A stretch of DNA of 64,000 nt from Chryseobacterium viscerum (GTDB lineage Bacteria > Bacteroidota > Bacteroidia > Flavobacteriales > Weeksellaceae): the NCBI RefSeq assembly GCF_002899945.2, contig NZ_PPEG02000013.1, positions 1 to 64,000 of the forward strand. The letters are read 5' to 3'. Positions within the stretch are counted from its first letter, which is position 1; each line of letters starts with the position of its first letter. The notes under the pieces are model-generated. The model did no database searches. It saw nothing but the letters and a program-made list of their open reading frames with translations, and was not told where the DNA came from. Shown in pieces: positions 8,671 through 16,946 of the stretch. Made by a program: the position numbers and the translations under genes.

Positions 8671-9279
8671 CTAATCTGGCAATTGAACACCTCCTTTACC
8701 AGCAGGATGCATACGTCCTCTACTGACATCAATTATCGTTTCCAGATCTTTCCAACTTCTGGTTCGAATAGCACAGAATATTTTGATCTCCTTATCAGGA
8801 TAAACTTTTTTAAGTTCTAGTGCAGAGGCCATAGATGTTCTACCTAATGTTAGAATATCATCAACCACAATAATGGTTGGTTCAGTGATTAGTATTGGAG
8901 TTACTTCTAAACTTTCCTGATGTTCTTGCACCGTATTTCTGGTGTCTGCATGAAATTGTCCACTTGATTTGGGGATTGCGTACTTGCGTTTAAGACAATC
9001 GGCTACACTTTCGCCCACTCTATTACTGACAAGTGTTTCACAAATGATTCTTGCAGGAAAAACAGCTCCTTCAACCAAAGGTGTACTTCTTGGTACCGGA
9101 ACTAAAGCTGAGTTTGCAAAATATTCTGATAGATCGGCTTCTTTTATTCTCTGGCTTAATCTCGTACTGAAGCTTACATCTCCGTTTTTACAGGAACCGG
9201 CAACCGTCCTTGAAGAAATTTCTATCTCGGACTTACCTCTTGGAGAATAGGCCAAAAAAGTAAGAAACTCAAAAGACAT
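8671..9279 (-). CDS. Phosphoribosyltransferase-domain protein paired with DprA-like gene
   Basis: A 202-residue protein with a type I phosphoribosyltransferase fold. The PRPP-binding loop VVDDILTLGRTS lies at 138-149, with a preceding hydrophobic strand and VPVPRSTPL (61-69) as in ComF-like enzymes. The C-terminus is short and lacks a recognisable base-recognition hood, so the acceptor is unknown. The ATG at 9279 lies 11 bp inside the end of the DprA-like gene, so the two are translationally coupled. The pairing of a nucleotide-binding Rossmann protein with a PRTase in a mobile-element defence island suggests a role in immunity. That role is inference. Confidence 0.7.
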   Translation of the reverse strand: MSFEFLTFLAYSPRGKSEIEISSRTVAGSCKNGDVSFSTRLSQRIKEADLSEYFANSALVPVPRSTPLVEGAVFPARIICETLVSNRVGESVADCLKRKYAIPKSSGQFHADTRNTVQEHQESLEVTPILITEPTIIVVDDILTLGRTSMASALELKKVYPDKEIKIFCAIRTRSWKDLETIIDVSRGRMHPAGKGGVQLPD

Positions 9280-9943
9280 ACTCTTTCTTTGTTGTTAAAT
9301 AGGGAATGCTTTCGATCAAAAATTCAAAGTTATCATTGGTCAATACCTGTGCACCATAACTTAGCATTTCTTCTGCCCATGAGATTTTTTCGTTAAGGAC
9401 ATTCTCCATAATAAACAACTGTCTTCCCAACCTCAATGCCTCCCAACCCTGATGCTTGGTTCCGCTTTTCTCACTCGCTTCAATGATGATCGTTGCATCG
9501 CTTATCAACGCCATTGTTCGGTTTCTGATAGGGAAACTTTTTGGTGTTACAGGATAGTTTTCCGGGAACTGCGAGATCAGTAGGTGATTTTCAGCAATAA
9601 AATCCTGAAGTTCTTTATTTTCTGCTGGGAAATATTTATCAAGAGGTGTTCCGATAACTCCGATGGTATGACCATCAAATTCAATGGCTGTTTTATGGGC
9701 GATCGAGTCAACTCCTTCCGCTAAACCGCTAACGACAGTGATATCATTTTGAACCAATAGCTTTGCGATCTTCCTTGCTCTTCGTACACCCAGTTCAGAA
9801 ACCTTCCTTGAACCAACGACGGCTACCCTTCTTTCATTTTCCAATAACGAAAAGTCCCCTTTGTAAAATAACTCTTTGGGACTGTTTTTCTTCTCAACGG
9901 TGGTCAGCTTATCGTAATATTCGTTAAAAGCACTGATCTGCAT
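9269..9943 (-). CDS. DprA-like Rossmann-fold protein
   Basis: A 224-residue protein with the DprA/Smf core: GSRKVS (44-49), GLAEGVDSIAH (73-83), GTPLDKYFPAEN (98-109), FPIRNRTMALIS (137-148) and EASEKSGT. Housekeeping DprA is about 370 residues with an extra N-terminal SAM and C-terminal winged-helix domain; both are missing here. DprA loads RecA on incoming single-stranded DNA; stand-alone short forms may instead bind nucleotides or DNA ends as sensors. It is the first gene of a two-gene operon with the PRTase and has a promoter at 9970-10002. Confidence 0.78.
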   Translation of the reverse strand: MQISAFNEYYDKLTTVEKKNSPKELFYKGDFSLLENERRVAVVGSRKVSELGVRRARKIAKLLVQNDITVVSGLAEGVDSIAHKTAIEFDGHTIGVIGTPLDKYFPAENKELQDFIAENHLLISQFPENYPVTPKSFPIRNRTMALISDATIIIEASEKSGTKHQGWEALRLGRQLFIMENVLNEKISWAEEMLSYGAQVLTNDNFEFLIESIPYLTTKKEYVF

Positions 9944-9969
9944 AGGTCTTCAAGATTTAAATGAATAAT

Positions 9970-10002
9970 GTAAATATAGTTTTTTTACCCTATAAATACA
10001 AA
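9970..10002 (-). promoter_or_regulatory. Promoter of the DprA-like/PRTase operon
   Basis: On the minus strand TTTG (10002-9999) is followed after 20 bp by TATATTTAC (9978-9970), close to the Bacteroidota consensus TTTG-N19/20-TAnnTTTG. The start codon at 9943 would follow a leader of about 20 nt. This argues that the 73-codon frame at 9950-10171 is not a gene. Confidence 0.5.
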
Positions 10003-10340
10003 TTGAAAAATAATATTGATCACGTAAAGTAGTACTAAAATAATTTAAAGAGAAGTCATATTTCTCATAATAAACCGGTAAAAAGGCAGCTAAGGTATAT
10101 CGGTCATCCATTTCTTCACCCAGCCAAAAGACTACGGCATAAACGGTTTCCTCCCTGAAGGTACCCTCCAATTATTCCGTTTCCTTTTGACTTTTTCCCT
10201 TTGCCCGCTAAGATTATCTGCTTTCTTTTTTCCGGTTTTTCTTTTGAAAAATATTCAGCGAAGCCCAAGGGCCTTTCAGAGAAAGGACGGAGAAAAGATT
10301 GAGAACAGATCAAAATGTACAATCTTAAAAACCTACGATT
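10003..10340. other. Intergenic region upstream of ssb
   Basis: The stretch between the defence island and ssb has no convincing gene. Two overlapping minus-strand frames (9950-10171, 10116-10322) and one plus-strand frame lack family resemblance. It probably holds the promoter of the ssb transcription unit, but I could not place a clean TAnnTTTG box. Confidence 0.35.
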
Positions 10341-10757
10341 ATGAACATTATCGGAAGACTGACAAGGGATGCGGAAGTGCGCAACTTGCCAAATGAAAAA
10401 CAGGTAGTTAATTTTTCAATTGCTACGAATGACAATTATCGCAACAAACAGGGCGAACGGATCGAACAGACCACCTATTTTGAATGCGCCTATTGGATCT
10501 CTCCAAAAGTTGCAGACTTTTTAACAAAAGGGACTTTGGTAGAATTAAGCGGAAGAGCCTACACCTCTGCATGGTTAGGAAAAGACGGAGAACCCCATGC
10601 AGGTCTGAATTTCCACACCTCACAGATTAAAGTTCACAGCAGTAGTAAAAGAACTGAAAACAAGTTTACTGAATTGAATAAAAAAGATACGAAGGAAATT
10701 TCTAATTCTAGTTCTAAATCCAACGACAGCGAAAAAGATGATGACCTACCATTTTAA
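10341..10757 (+). CDS. ssb: Single-stranded DNA-binding protein
   Basis: A 138-residue Ssb. The OB-fold occupies residues 1-105, with the typical start MNIIGRLTRDAEVR, VVNFSIATN and the block EQTTYFECAYW. A low-complexity Ser/Lys linker follows and the tail ends DDDLPF, the acidic tip that binds partner proteins. ICEs often carry such an Ssb to coat the transferred strand. It begins a plus-strand run of three genes (ssb, DUF932, RadC-like) that is separate from the tra operon. Confidence 0.93.
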   Translation: MNIIGRLTRDAEVRNLPNEKQVVNFSIATNDNYRNKQGERIEQTTYFECAYWISPKVADFLTKGTLVELSGRAYTSAWLGKDGEPHAGLNFHTSQIKVHSSSKRTENKFTELNKKDTKEISNSSSKSNDSEKDDDLPF

Positions 10758-10798
10758 AATCATCAAACAGAATTCACTAACAATTAAATATTAATATC

Positions 10799-11872
10799 AT
10801 GGCACATAATTTAAACTTCAACAACAGAACAGGAAAATATTCATTTTTCAGCGTAAAGGAAAAAGCATGGCACAACTTGGGGCAGGTCGTACAGGAATAC
10901 CCTACAAGTGAAGAAGCCATCAAATTTGCAGGACTTGACTACGAGGTCGAAAAATCTCCCCTGTTTACAAAAGGTGCAGGCATTATCGAAAATAGCAACG
11001 GAATAGAAATAACCGATTCAGAATTGGAAGTTCCCAACTACTTTGCCAATATCCGCACTGATAATAACACCGTTTTAGGCGTAGTCGGAAAAGATTACCA
11101 TATCGTACAAAACCGTGAAGCCTTTTCATTTTTCGATTCTATTGTAGGCGGTGGAGATGGAATCTTATACGAGACTGCAGGCGCTTTGGGAAATGGAGAA
11201 CGCATTTTCATTACCGCCAAATTACCCGACTATATCCGTGTTGGAAATGGTGACGATATTACGGAAAAATATATTTTCCTAACCACCTCCCACGATGGGA
11301 GCGGAAGCATCACCGCCGCATTTACCCCTGTTCGCATTGTCTGTCAAAATACTTTAAACGCTTCACTAAAAAATATGAGCAATGTGGTGCGAATCAGGCA
11401 CACCGCAGGGGCAAAACAACGCTTGGAAGATGCTCACAAAGTGATGGGTTTAGCCAATACATTGAGTAAAGAATTAGAAAGCACTTTTAATCATTGGGCA
11501 AATATCAAGATTGGTGACGATGAAATGAAAAAGCTGATTCAGTTGGCACTTTGCCCCAATAAAGAAACCTTAAATCATTTGCAGAAAGGAAATTTTGATG
11601 AATTATCGACCGTTTTTAAAAATACCGTTGATGATGCTTTTGTCTATGCGATGATGAGCGACACCCAACAGATGGAAACTACAAAAGGGACTTTGTTTGG
11701 TGCATACAATGCCGTAACAGGCTATTATCAGAATGTGAAAACTTACAAAGACGATGAAGCGAAATTACAGTCAATTGTAATGGGCGGTACTGCGCAGATG
11801 AAATCACAAAAATCTTTTGAACTGTGTACTGGATTTGCAAAGTTTGGACAGGATATTTTCAATCTGAATTAA
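10799..11872 (+). CDS. DUF932-domain protein (phage/plasmid-like, TIGR03299 type)
   Basis: A 357-residue protein starting MAHNLNFNNRTGKYSFFSVK with KAWHNLGQVV, the usual opening of the DUF932 family found on ICEs, plasmids and phages. Further marks are NYFANIRTDNNTVLGVVGKDYHIVQN and RIVCQNTLNASL. The function is not known; context beside Ssb and RadC-like proteins suggests support of DNA processing or protection. It is 41 bp downstream of ssb and ends before the RadC-like gene. Confidence 0.88.
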   Translation: MAHNLNFNNRTGKYSFFSVKEKAWHNLGQVVQEYPTSEEAIKFAGLDYEVEKSPLFTKGAGIIENSNGIEITDSELEVPNYFANIRTDNNTVLGVVGKDYHIVQNREAFSFFDSIVGGGDGILYETAGALGNGERIFITAKLPDYIRVGNGDDITEKYIFLTTSHDGSGSITAAFTPVRIVCQNTLNASLKNMSNVVRIRHTAGAKQRLEDAHKVMGLANTLSKELESTFNHWANIKIGDDEMKKLIQLALCPNKETLNHLQKGNFDELSTVFKNTVDDAFVYAMMSDTQQMETTKGTLFGAYNAVTGYYQNVKTYKDDEAKLQSIVMGGTAQMKSQKSFELCTGFAKFGQDIFNLN

Positions 11873-11967
11873 AAATAAATACAACCGCCTTTTCTGGCGG
11901 TTGCATTATTAAAACCATTTTAATAAGTACGGGAAAAATAAGTCTCTGCCGTATAAGAGCAAAATCA

Positions 11968-12411
11968 ATGAAATTTAATATAGTCAACGAGATAAAATTA
12001 AGTTATTCAAGAAAGGGAAATTCTGAGAAATTAGTCGGTAGTTCACGTGATGCCGTGGATGTATTCCGTCAGCACTTTGATCATGATGAAATAGATTACA
12101 GGGAATCTTTTTTCGCCCTATATCTTAATCAGGCCAACAAGGTTTTAGGAATCAGAAAAATTTCTGAATCAGGGATTTCTTGCACAGTTGTAGATGTTCG
12201 TATCATTATGCAGGCGGCACTTCTTTGTAATGCTTCGGCTGTTATACTGGCACACAATCATCCTTCAGGGAATTTGAAACCTTCTGCTGAAGATCTTAAA
12301 ATTACGCAGAGCATAAAAAGTGCGTCTGAACTTCTAAACATTAAACTACTCGATCATTGTATTCTGACATCAACAGCCTATATATCATTTGCGGACGATG
12401 GTCATTTATAA
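11968..12411 (+). CDS. RadC-like JAB/MPN-domain protein
   Basis: A 147-residue protein from the ATG at 11968, which fits the family start (MKFNIVNEIKLSYSRK) better than the earlier in-frame start at 11824 that would overlap DUF932. It contains the RadC metalloprotease-like motif AHNHPSGNLKPSAED with His-x-His and downstream Asp. Chromosomal RadC has an extra N-terminal helix-hairpin-helix; the short mobile form does not. The role is unknown despite the historic name; it is common on ICEs next to ssb and DUF932. Confidence 0.88.
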   Translation: MKFNIVNEIKLSYSRKGNSEKLVGSSRDAVDVFRQHFDHDEIDYRESFFALYLNQANKVLGIRKISESGISCTVVDVRIIMQAALLCNASAVILAHNHPSGNLKPSAEDLKITQSIKSASELLNIKLLDHCILTSTAYISFADDGHL

Positions 12412-12430
12412 ATGAACTGTGTTATTAATA

Positions 12431-12466
12431 AAATACACGGCAAGATTTGAATTGTCGTGTATTTTC
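12431..12466 (+). terminator. Terminator after the ssb-DUF932-RadC run
   Basis: AAATACACGGCAA (12431-12443) pairs with TTGTCGTGTATTT (12452-12464), a 13-bp stem with one G-T pair and an 8-nt loop, followed by a short T run. It lies 19 bp after the RadC-like stop codon. Confidence 0.75.
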
Positions 12467-12474
12467 AAATTCGG

Positions 12475-12517
12475 GCGAAAAGACAATTCCTTCCGGTGGT
12501 CGGAAACGTCTTTTCGC
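12475..12517. repeat. Inverted repeat / hairpin 1
   Basis: GCGAAAAGAC (12475-12484) and GTCTTTTCGC (12508-12517) are perfect 10-bp arms. Inside them TTCC and GGAA can extend the stem around a small loop. It begins only about 10 bp after the terminator and is followed by a second hairpin, so it is probably a distinct structured element. Confidence 0.6.
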
Positions 12518-12530
12518 AAAAAGTAGGGAT

Positions 12531-12580
12531 ACAACTCTTATGTTATGCCTCACAAAACCTCCCTGCTTCATAAAAGTTGT
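12531..12580. repeat. Inverted repeat / hairpin 2
   Basis: ACAACTCTTATG (12531-12542) and CATAAAAGTTGT (12569-12580) pair over 12 bp with a single mismatch. With the hairpin at 12475-12517 it makes a tandem structured block between the RadC-like gene and the broken methylase. Confidence 0.55.
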
Positions 12581-12648
12581 GAGCCTGTGTAGATTTAATG
12601 TTTTATTAAATGATGAAGATATTCTACTGTCCTTACATTACCCATTGC

Positions 12649-13299
12649 TTACTTACTTTGAAATCGCTTGTATTCTATCGTTGAACAACTATAAGTTCCC
12701 AAACCACGCATCATCTCCGGATAGTCAGGATGTGATAGTTCCGTTCTTTTAACAGCAAGTAATTGTAAATTTTTAGTGGCGGTTGTTTTTACTGTTTTTA
12801 GGTAAGCACAGTACACGGAGGCTGTGTTAGCAACTTTATCAACCGCTTTTAACAAGGTAGCCAATAAAAGGATATAGAAATCTTGATCTATCTCAGAACT
12901 TTCAAATCGTCGTTCAATATCCATCCTTATGGCATCTATTTTTTGACCATTTTCAGATGAAAAATATAACCTACCAGCTGTTCCGCATTCCGAATATTGA
13001 TTAAATATAAATCCTGCCCTGCCATCTAATTGATTTAATTCCGCAAGAATTGCCCTGTATTTCTCTTCTGATACTTTGCTAAAGAATGCACTATTAATAA
13101 CAAAGCTTTAGTATTCCCTATCATTGTAAATGATACTTTTAACTTTGTCATGGAAATAGTTTCCTACTACTCCTGTTCCTGCAAACAGATCACAGAAGCT
13201 ACAATCAGCCAGTTTTTGTTCTACAGAATTTGAAATGACATTGTAGATAAACCCCGATAGTCTTCTTTTAGATCCCAAATAATTCATTTTTATTTGCAA
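12649..13299 (-). pseudogene. D12-class DNA adenine methylase, disrupted
   Basis: The minus-strand frame begins MQIKMNYLGSKRRLSGFIYN and holds the SAM-binding motif DLFAGTGVVGNYF, as in D12-class N6-adenine methyltransferases. After NDREY the frame meets a TAA (13110-13108), but the same frame then continues SFVINSAFF..., ENGQKIDAIRMDIE and KVANTASVYCAYLK, the expected middle of the family. Relatives read EYYS here, so a Tyr codon has probably become the stop. The tail after about 12760 no longer matches and the catalytic NPPY/DPPY block was not found. Thus both a nonsense change and C-terminal loss are present. No partner endonuclease is visible. Confidence 0.8.
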
Positions 13300-13418
13300 T
13301 CTCCTGTAAAATGGTGCTGAGACTTCACTCAGTACAATCCTGACCTGATTTTGCTTTCAACGTCCTCATAAAAAGCAGGTTGGTACAAAACCAAGCCGCT
13401 AAAAGTTAATTAGAAATT

Positions 13419-13859
13419 TTAAGATGCATTGTCAAATTCAAAATCTAACCTTCTTTCATTTCCAAAACTATCTTTGATCCAAATACTGAACTGATGGGAT
13501 TCGGAAACTTTAGATGTATAGTAAAGTCTGAATTGTTTTTGCTTCAATGGATACTCGTCATTCGGTAGATATGGTGGATCGCTGTAATATTGAAGTTGAC
13601 CAGCTCCTTCATATTGAAAATACCTAACACTGTACATTGTTCCATTAAAGTTCGAAGAAGTCAATAGTGAAATGCGAATTTCTAACGTTTCATTCTCAGC
13701 TATTTTACCAGGAACTGGCATTATTTGGACTTCAAAAGGAAAATCATGTTGAATTTCCAGATCGCTGTTCTGACAGGAATTAAGTACAAAACTAATTAAG
13801 AAAATTGCCATTGAATACTTATATAGTTGCAAGATCTTTTTGTTGATTACATTTTTCAT
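13419..13859 (-). CDS. traQ: Conjugative transposon protein TraQ (DUF3872)
   Basis: A 146-residue protein from the ATG at 13859; longer starts overlap traO. It has a lipoprotein-like signal (MAIFLISFVLNSCQNS) and a beta-rich domain with YSVRYFQYEGAGQL and FRLYYTSK, typical of TraQ. TraQ is a small envelope protein of the CTnDOT-type transfer apparatus with no known catalytic role. It is the last gene of the minus-strand tra operon, 13 bp after traO. Confidence 0.82.
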   Translation of the reverse strand: MKNVINKKILQLYKYSMAIFLISFVLNSCQNSDLEIQHDFPFEVQIMPVPGKIAENETLEIRISLLTSSNFNGTMYSVRYFQYEGAGQLQYYSDPPYLPNDEYPLKQKQFRLYYTSKVSESHQFSIWIKDSFGNERRLDFEFDNAS

Positions 13860-13872
13860 TTTACAAGCTTTT

Positions 13873-14433
13873 TTAAAAATTAAATCGCATTCCGAAACCA
13901 AACAAAGCGTGAAACTCACCGAGCTGACTGTTCTGCAAATGGCGCAGCTGCCCATTGACCAAAAAAACCAAATGGTCTGTCAGATAACTTTCTAAAGATA
14001 GTTTACCACTTGCACCATAAATAAAATTCTCGGTTGCATTAATAATAGAGCCATCATAGATCGTTTCATTTCCCCTATTGATCTGCTCATAACCTACAAG
14101 CCCGCCTAAACCCAGATTGATATTGACATTCCGCATCAAATCTCCCCACACATAGAGACTGTAACCCCCATTGAAAAGGAAAGTATCAATCGGGATGTCG
14201 TAATGGGCATACTCGTAATACTTTCTGCTGTATTCGGCCAATCCGAAGAGATAATTACCGTTTTTAGTGTAAGAAATAACACCTGCATTTAAAGCATAAT
14301 TTTGCCTTTCAGGAGATTGTGGAAATACTGAATATGAAATTTCGAATCCTTTTTGTTTAGGGATCATTTGCTGAGCCAGAGTTTCTATACTCATCGTAAT
14401 AATAAAGATGATGGCTAAAAATATCTTGTTCAT
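13873..14433 (-). CDS. traO: Conjugative transposon protein TraO
   Basis: A 186-residue protein with an N-terminal signal peptide (MNKIFLAIIFIITMSIETLA) and a beta-strand-rich remainder ending GFGMRFNF, an outer-membrane-type end with terminal Phe. TraO of CTnDOT elements is an envelope component of the mating apparatus. It starts 1 bp after the traN stop, so it is tightly coupled. Confidence 0.85.
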   Translation of the reverse strand: MNKIFLAIIFIITMSIETLAQQMIPKQKGFEISYSVFPQSPERQNYALNAGVISYTKNGNYLFGLAEYSRKYYEYAHYDIPIDTFLFNGGYSLYVWGDLMRNVNINLGLGGLVGYEQINRGNETIYDGSIINATENFIYGASGKLSLESYLTDHLVFLVNGQLRHLQNSQLGEFHALFGFGMRFNF

Positions 14434-14434
14434 C

Positions 14435-15346
14435 TTAGTTTGTTTTTATGTTTAAACTGTTGATCAATATGGCATTGATAAGGTCTTTATTTTCAAGCTT
14501 AACCTTTTGATGCCTTCCCCCGTTCTTTTCCAGAACTTCAATTTCCAAGACCTGATCTTTTAAAAGAGTGAACTGATCCAATAGATAAACTCCTGAAATG
14601 TCAGAATGATGAATTGCGGTCATCACCGGAAAATGGACCCGAACCGGCTCTAAGAGTTTATCCTGAACGACCGTTCTTTTCAAATTCTTTTTATCGATAA
14701 TTTTGAAGTTTACCAGATCGATGGCAAATGCGACATTACTGCTGTTCTTAAGCTGTAAGGTGAAATAGAATTTATTGTCATTCACATGCAGTGCACGAAC
14801 AGAGAACTGAATTCCATAGCTTCTGGACGATATGTGTTTGATGGTCTTGCTGCTTTTTTCATACAGGTTTTCCATGCTCAGTTCCGTCAGAGAGGACGAA
14901 CTTCCTTTCAGATCTTCAAACAGGACATCGGGAGAATATCGGCGCTCATCCGCCCTTTGCAGTTTTAGCAGATCGTAGCTGAGTGATTCCGGATATGAAC
15001 TGTAAAACGCATCGAAGCTGTAGAACTTTCCGTCTTCGGTGATCACCGAAAAATTGGTTTCTTCTTCGAAGTCCCTGACTGCCGATTTGATCCGAAGAAC
15101 ATTTCCAACAGGTTCTGCCTTATTGGCGACCAGCAGGTCACTCCCCAAGTCCACATATCGGATTGGAGAAGGAAAAATCAGGTGCGAGGTTTTATTGTAG
15201 GTGACCTGCATTTTGAAGGGTTCCAACTTAGCTTCCTCCAGTGAAAGATAGGAAGCAACGGAATCCTGAGCCAGTGATCTGCTTGAAAAGAACACAAACA
15301 CGATCATCAATAGATAATGGCTTTTTATTTTATTTATTTTATTCAT
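14435..15346 (-). CDS. traN: Conjugative transposon protein TraN (VirB9-like)
   Basis: A 303-residue protein from ATG 15346; an in-frame start at 15382 would overlap traM and precedes the signal peptide, so it is less likely. The signal segment HYLLMIVFVFFSSRSLAQ is followed by IFPSPIRYVDLGSDLLVANK and two beta-rich domains, the pattern of TraN, the VirB9-like outer core subunit of Bacteroidota type IV secretion. It would sit in the outer-membrane core with TraM. Confidence 0.88.
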   Translation of the reverse strand: MNKINKIKSHYLLMIVFVFFSSRSLAQDSVASYLSLEEAKLEPFKMQVTYNKTSHLIFPSPIRYVDLGSDLLVANKAEPVGNVLRIKSAVRDFEEETNFSVITEDGKFYSFDAFYSSYPESLSYDLLKLQRADERRYSPDVLFEDLKGSSSSLTELSMENLYEKSSKTIKHISSRSYGIQFSVRALHVNDNKFYFTLQLKNSSNVAFAIDLVNFKIIDKKNLKRTVVQDKLLEPVRVHFPVMTAIHHSDISGVYLLDQFTLLKDQVLEIEVLEKNGGRHQKVKLENKDLINAILINSLNIKTN

Positions 15347-15365
15347 TTTATTGTTTTTTAATGGA

Positions 15366-16661
15366 TTATTTTTTTGGCACAAGCAAAACCTGATGGCCCG
15401 CTTTTACTTTTACTTTTTGTTGTCTGACCCGTTTCTGGAAATATCCTGACACCCCCTGCACCACTCCTCTGCTTAAATCCGCCGCGATCTGCTGACCTGC
15501 CGACTGCGTCATCATAATATTGGTACCAGAAGTTTGCCTCATACTGCCCACAATGTCGGTCACAGCATTTTGCTCCGGTGAATAAGGAACATATAGACCA
15601 AGCTGACCATCATTGTCATGAACATTGATCTCTACAGGATAAATGCTGCCCTGAAATTCTATCGACGAAATTTTCAATTGCAGTCTCCCACCCTGGAATT
15701 TGCCGCTGGCTTTCAGCAATATTCCGGCGGGAATTTCTGTATGTCCTAGAATCATATTTTCAGAAAGTCTGATCGATAATGTACTTTCATTGGTCATCGT
15801 CATTGACTCCTGTACAAGACCTTTGATCGCATTCTTAGAATACCTTGTGTTTTTGGTTTCAGTCTGAGTTCCGAACAATCTATTATCATTCAGACCAGCC
15901 AGAAAGGCGCTGTCTGATGGCTCTCTGTACAATGACGAAACGACATTTAGGTGCGCTGGTTGTACTGCTGTGAGCACTGCTTTATTCCCAGAAAGCTGCT
16001 TCAAATCCTCTTCTTTTGATACAGGTTCTTCCTGCTTGTTACTTTGGGGAAGGTATTTCGCAGCCATTTGGTAGGATTTTTCCATCAGCTCCAATTGGTC
16101 ATTAACCCCAAGACCTGCAGTAACAGCATTGTTCTGCAACGCTTCATTCTTTAACCTGGATATTTCTTTCCTGAGGTTATTCACTTCCTGATCATCCCTA
16201 TTGTAGAAAGAACTTAAGGTCTGCTGCGCATTTCGATAGCTGTTGACTGCACTCTGATTGGATGCTGTCAAATTATTTGGATTAGCTGTCAATGTGACCT
16301 GATCAGAATTTTGGTTTAGGTTGTTTGGGTCACTCCAGTAATCAGACAAGGTGGTTATCGTATTTCTCTTCTCTTCATTTTTTTGCTCCAACAACTGCTG
16401 TTCGTAAGCCTTCTGTTTATCAGATTGCAACTGATCGTCCTTTGCCTGTGGTATTCCCGCATTAAAGCCTGAATCTTCCGTAACTTTATTATCCTTTGGC
16501 TTGAAGATGAGGTAGAAGCAACCGCCACATATTGCGGCCATCAAAAAATAGATCAGGGGTTTCTTTATTCTCTCCCACCGTAAATTTTGAAGGCCTTGTG
16601 ATTCCTGTTCCAATGGTGGTGAATCACTTTCAGTGATCTTGATCTTATTTGAATCTTTCAT
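15366..16661 (-). CDS. traM: Conjugative transposon protein TraM (VirB10-like)
   Basis: A 431-residue inner-membrane-anchored protein: a cytoplasmic start, one membrane segment (about 34-50, PLIYFLMAAICGGCFYLIF), a Gln/Asn-rich coiled linker with LRKEISRLKNEALQ, and a C-terminal beta domain with AGILLKASGKFQGGRLQLKI. This is the VirB10-like scaffold spanning the envelope. It overlaps traL by 17 bp. Confidence 0.9.
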   Translation of the reverse strand: MKDSNKIKITESDSPPLEQESQGLQNLRWERIKKPLIYFLMAAICGGCFYLIFKPKDNKVTEDSGFNAGIPQAKDDQLQSDKQKAYEQQLLEQKNEEKRNTITTLSDYWSDPNNLNQNSDQVTLTANPNNLTASNQSAVNSYRNAQQTLSSFYNRDDQEVNNLRKEISRLKNEALQNNAVTAGLGVNDQLELMEKSYQMAAKYLPQSNKQEEPVSKEEDLKQLSGNKAVLTAVQPAHLNVVSSLYREPSDSAFLAGLNDNRLFGTQTETKNTRYSKNAIKGLVQESMTMTNESTLSIRLSENMILGHTEIPAGILLKASGKFQGGRLQLKISSIEFQGSIYPVEINVHDNDGQLGLYVPYSPEQNAVTDIVGSMRQTSGTNIMMTQSAGQQIAADLSRGVVQGVSGYFQKRVRQQKVKVKAGHQVLLVPKK

Positions 16662-16935
16662 CGGTCTGCTTTTTAATGTTTGAACCCACTTTGTTATCCT
16701 TTGCTGATCTTTTCATAGCAGTATGATCTGAAATAGTCGTAATATGACTGATCGACATCGTATTGGTTTTATTTCCAGTCGACATACATATGCTGATAAG
16801 AACCAGTAAAGTAACTACGGCATAACCTGCAAAAAACAGCTTGGTGAAAAACCTCTGGCGTTTCGCTGGGAGTACTTTCCATTTTCTGTCTGCAAGCAAA
16901 ATATGCTGCTCTATTTTATCCCTGATTTTTTTCAT
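16645..16935 (-). CDS. traL: TraL-like small membrane protein (DUF3989 type)
   Basis: A 96-residue protein with a basic start, one membrane segment (FFAGYAVVTLLVLISICM, about 34-51) and a short polar tail. Size, topology and place between traK and traM fit TraL of CTnDOT-like elements. The role is structural and unknown in detail. It overlaps traM by 17 bp. Confidence 0.75.
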   Translation of the reverse strand: MKKIRDKIEQHILLADRKWKVLPAKRQRFFTKLFFAGYAVVTLLVLISICMSTGNKTNTMSISHITTISDHTAMKRSAKDNKVGSNIKKQTDERFK

Positions 16936-16946
16936 TGTTCTGAATT

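Noticed and set aside
9950..10171. 73-codon minus-strand frame upstream of the DprA-like gene
   Set aside because: It contains the best promoter of the DprA-like operon and shows no family resemblance; likely non-coding.
12447..12752. 101-codon plus-strand frame
   Set aside because: It lies across the hairpins and antisense to the methylase remnant, has no start signal and an odd composition.
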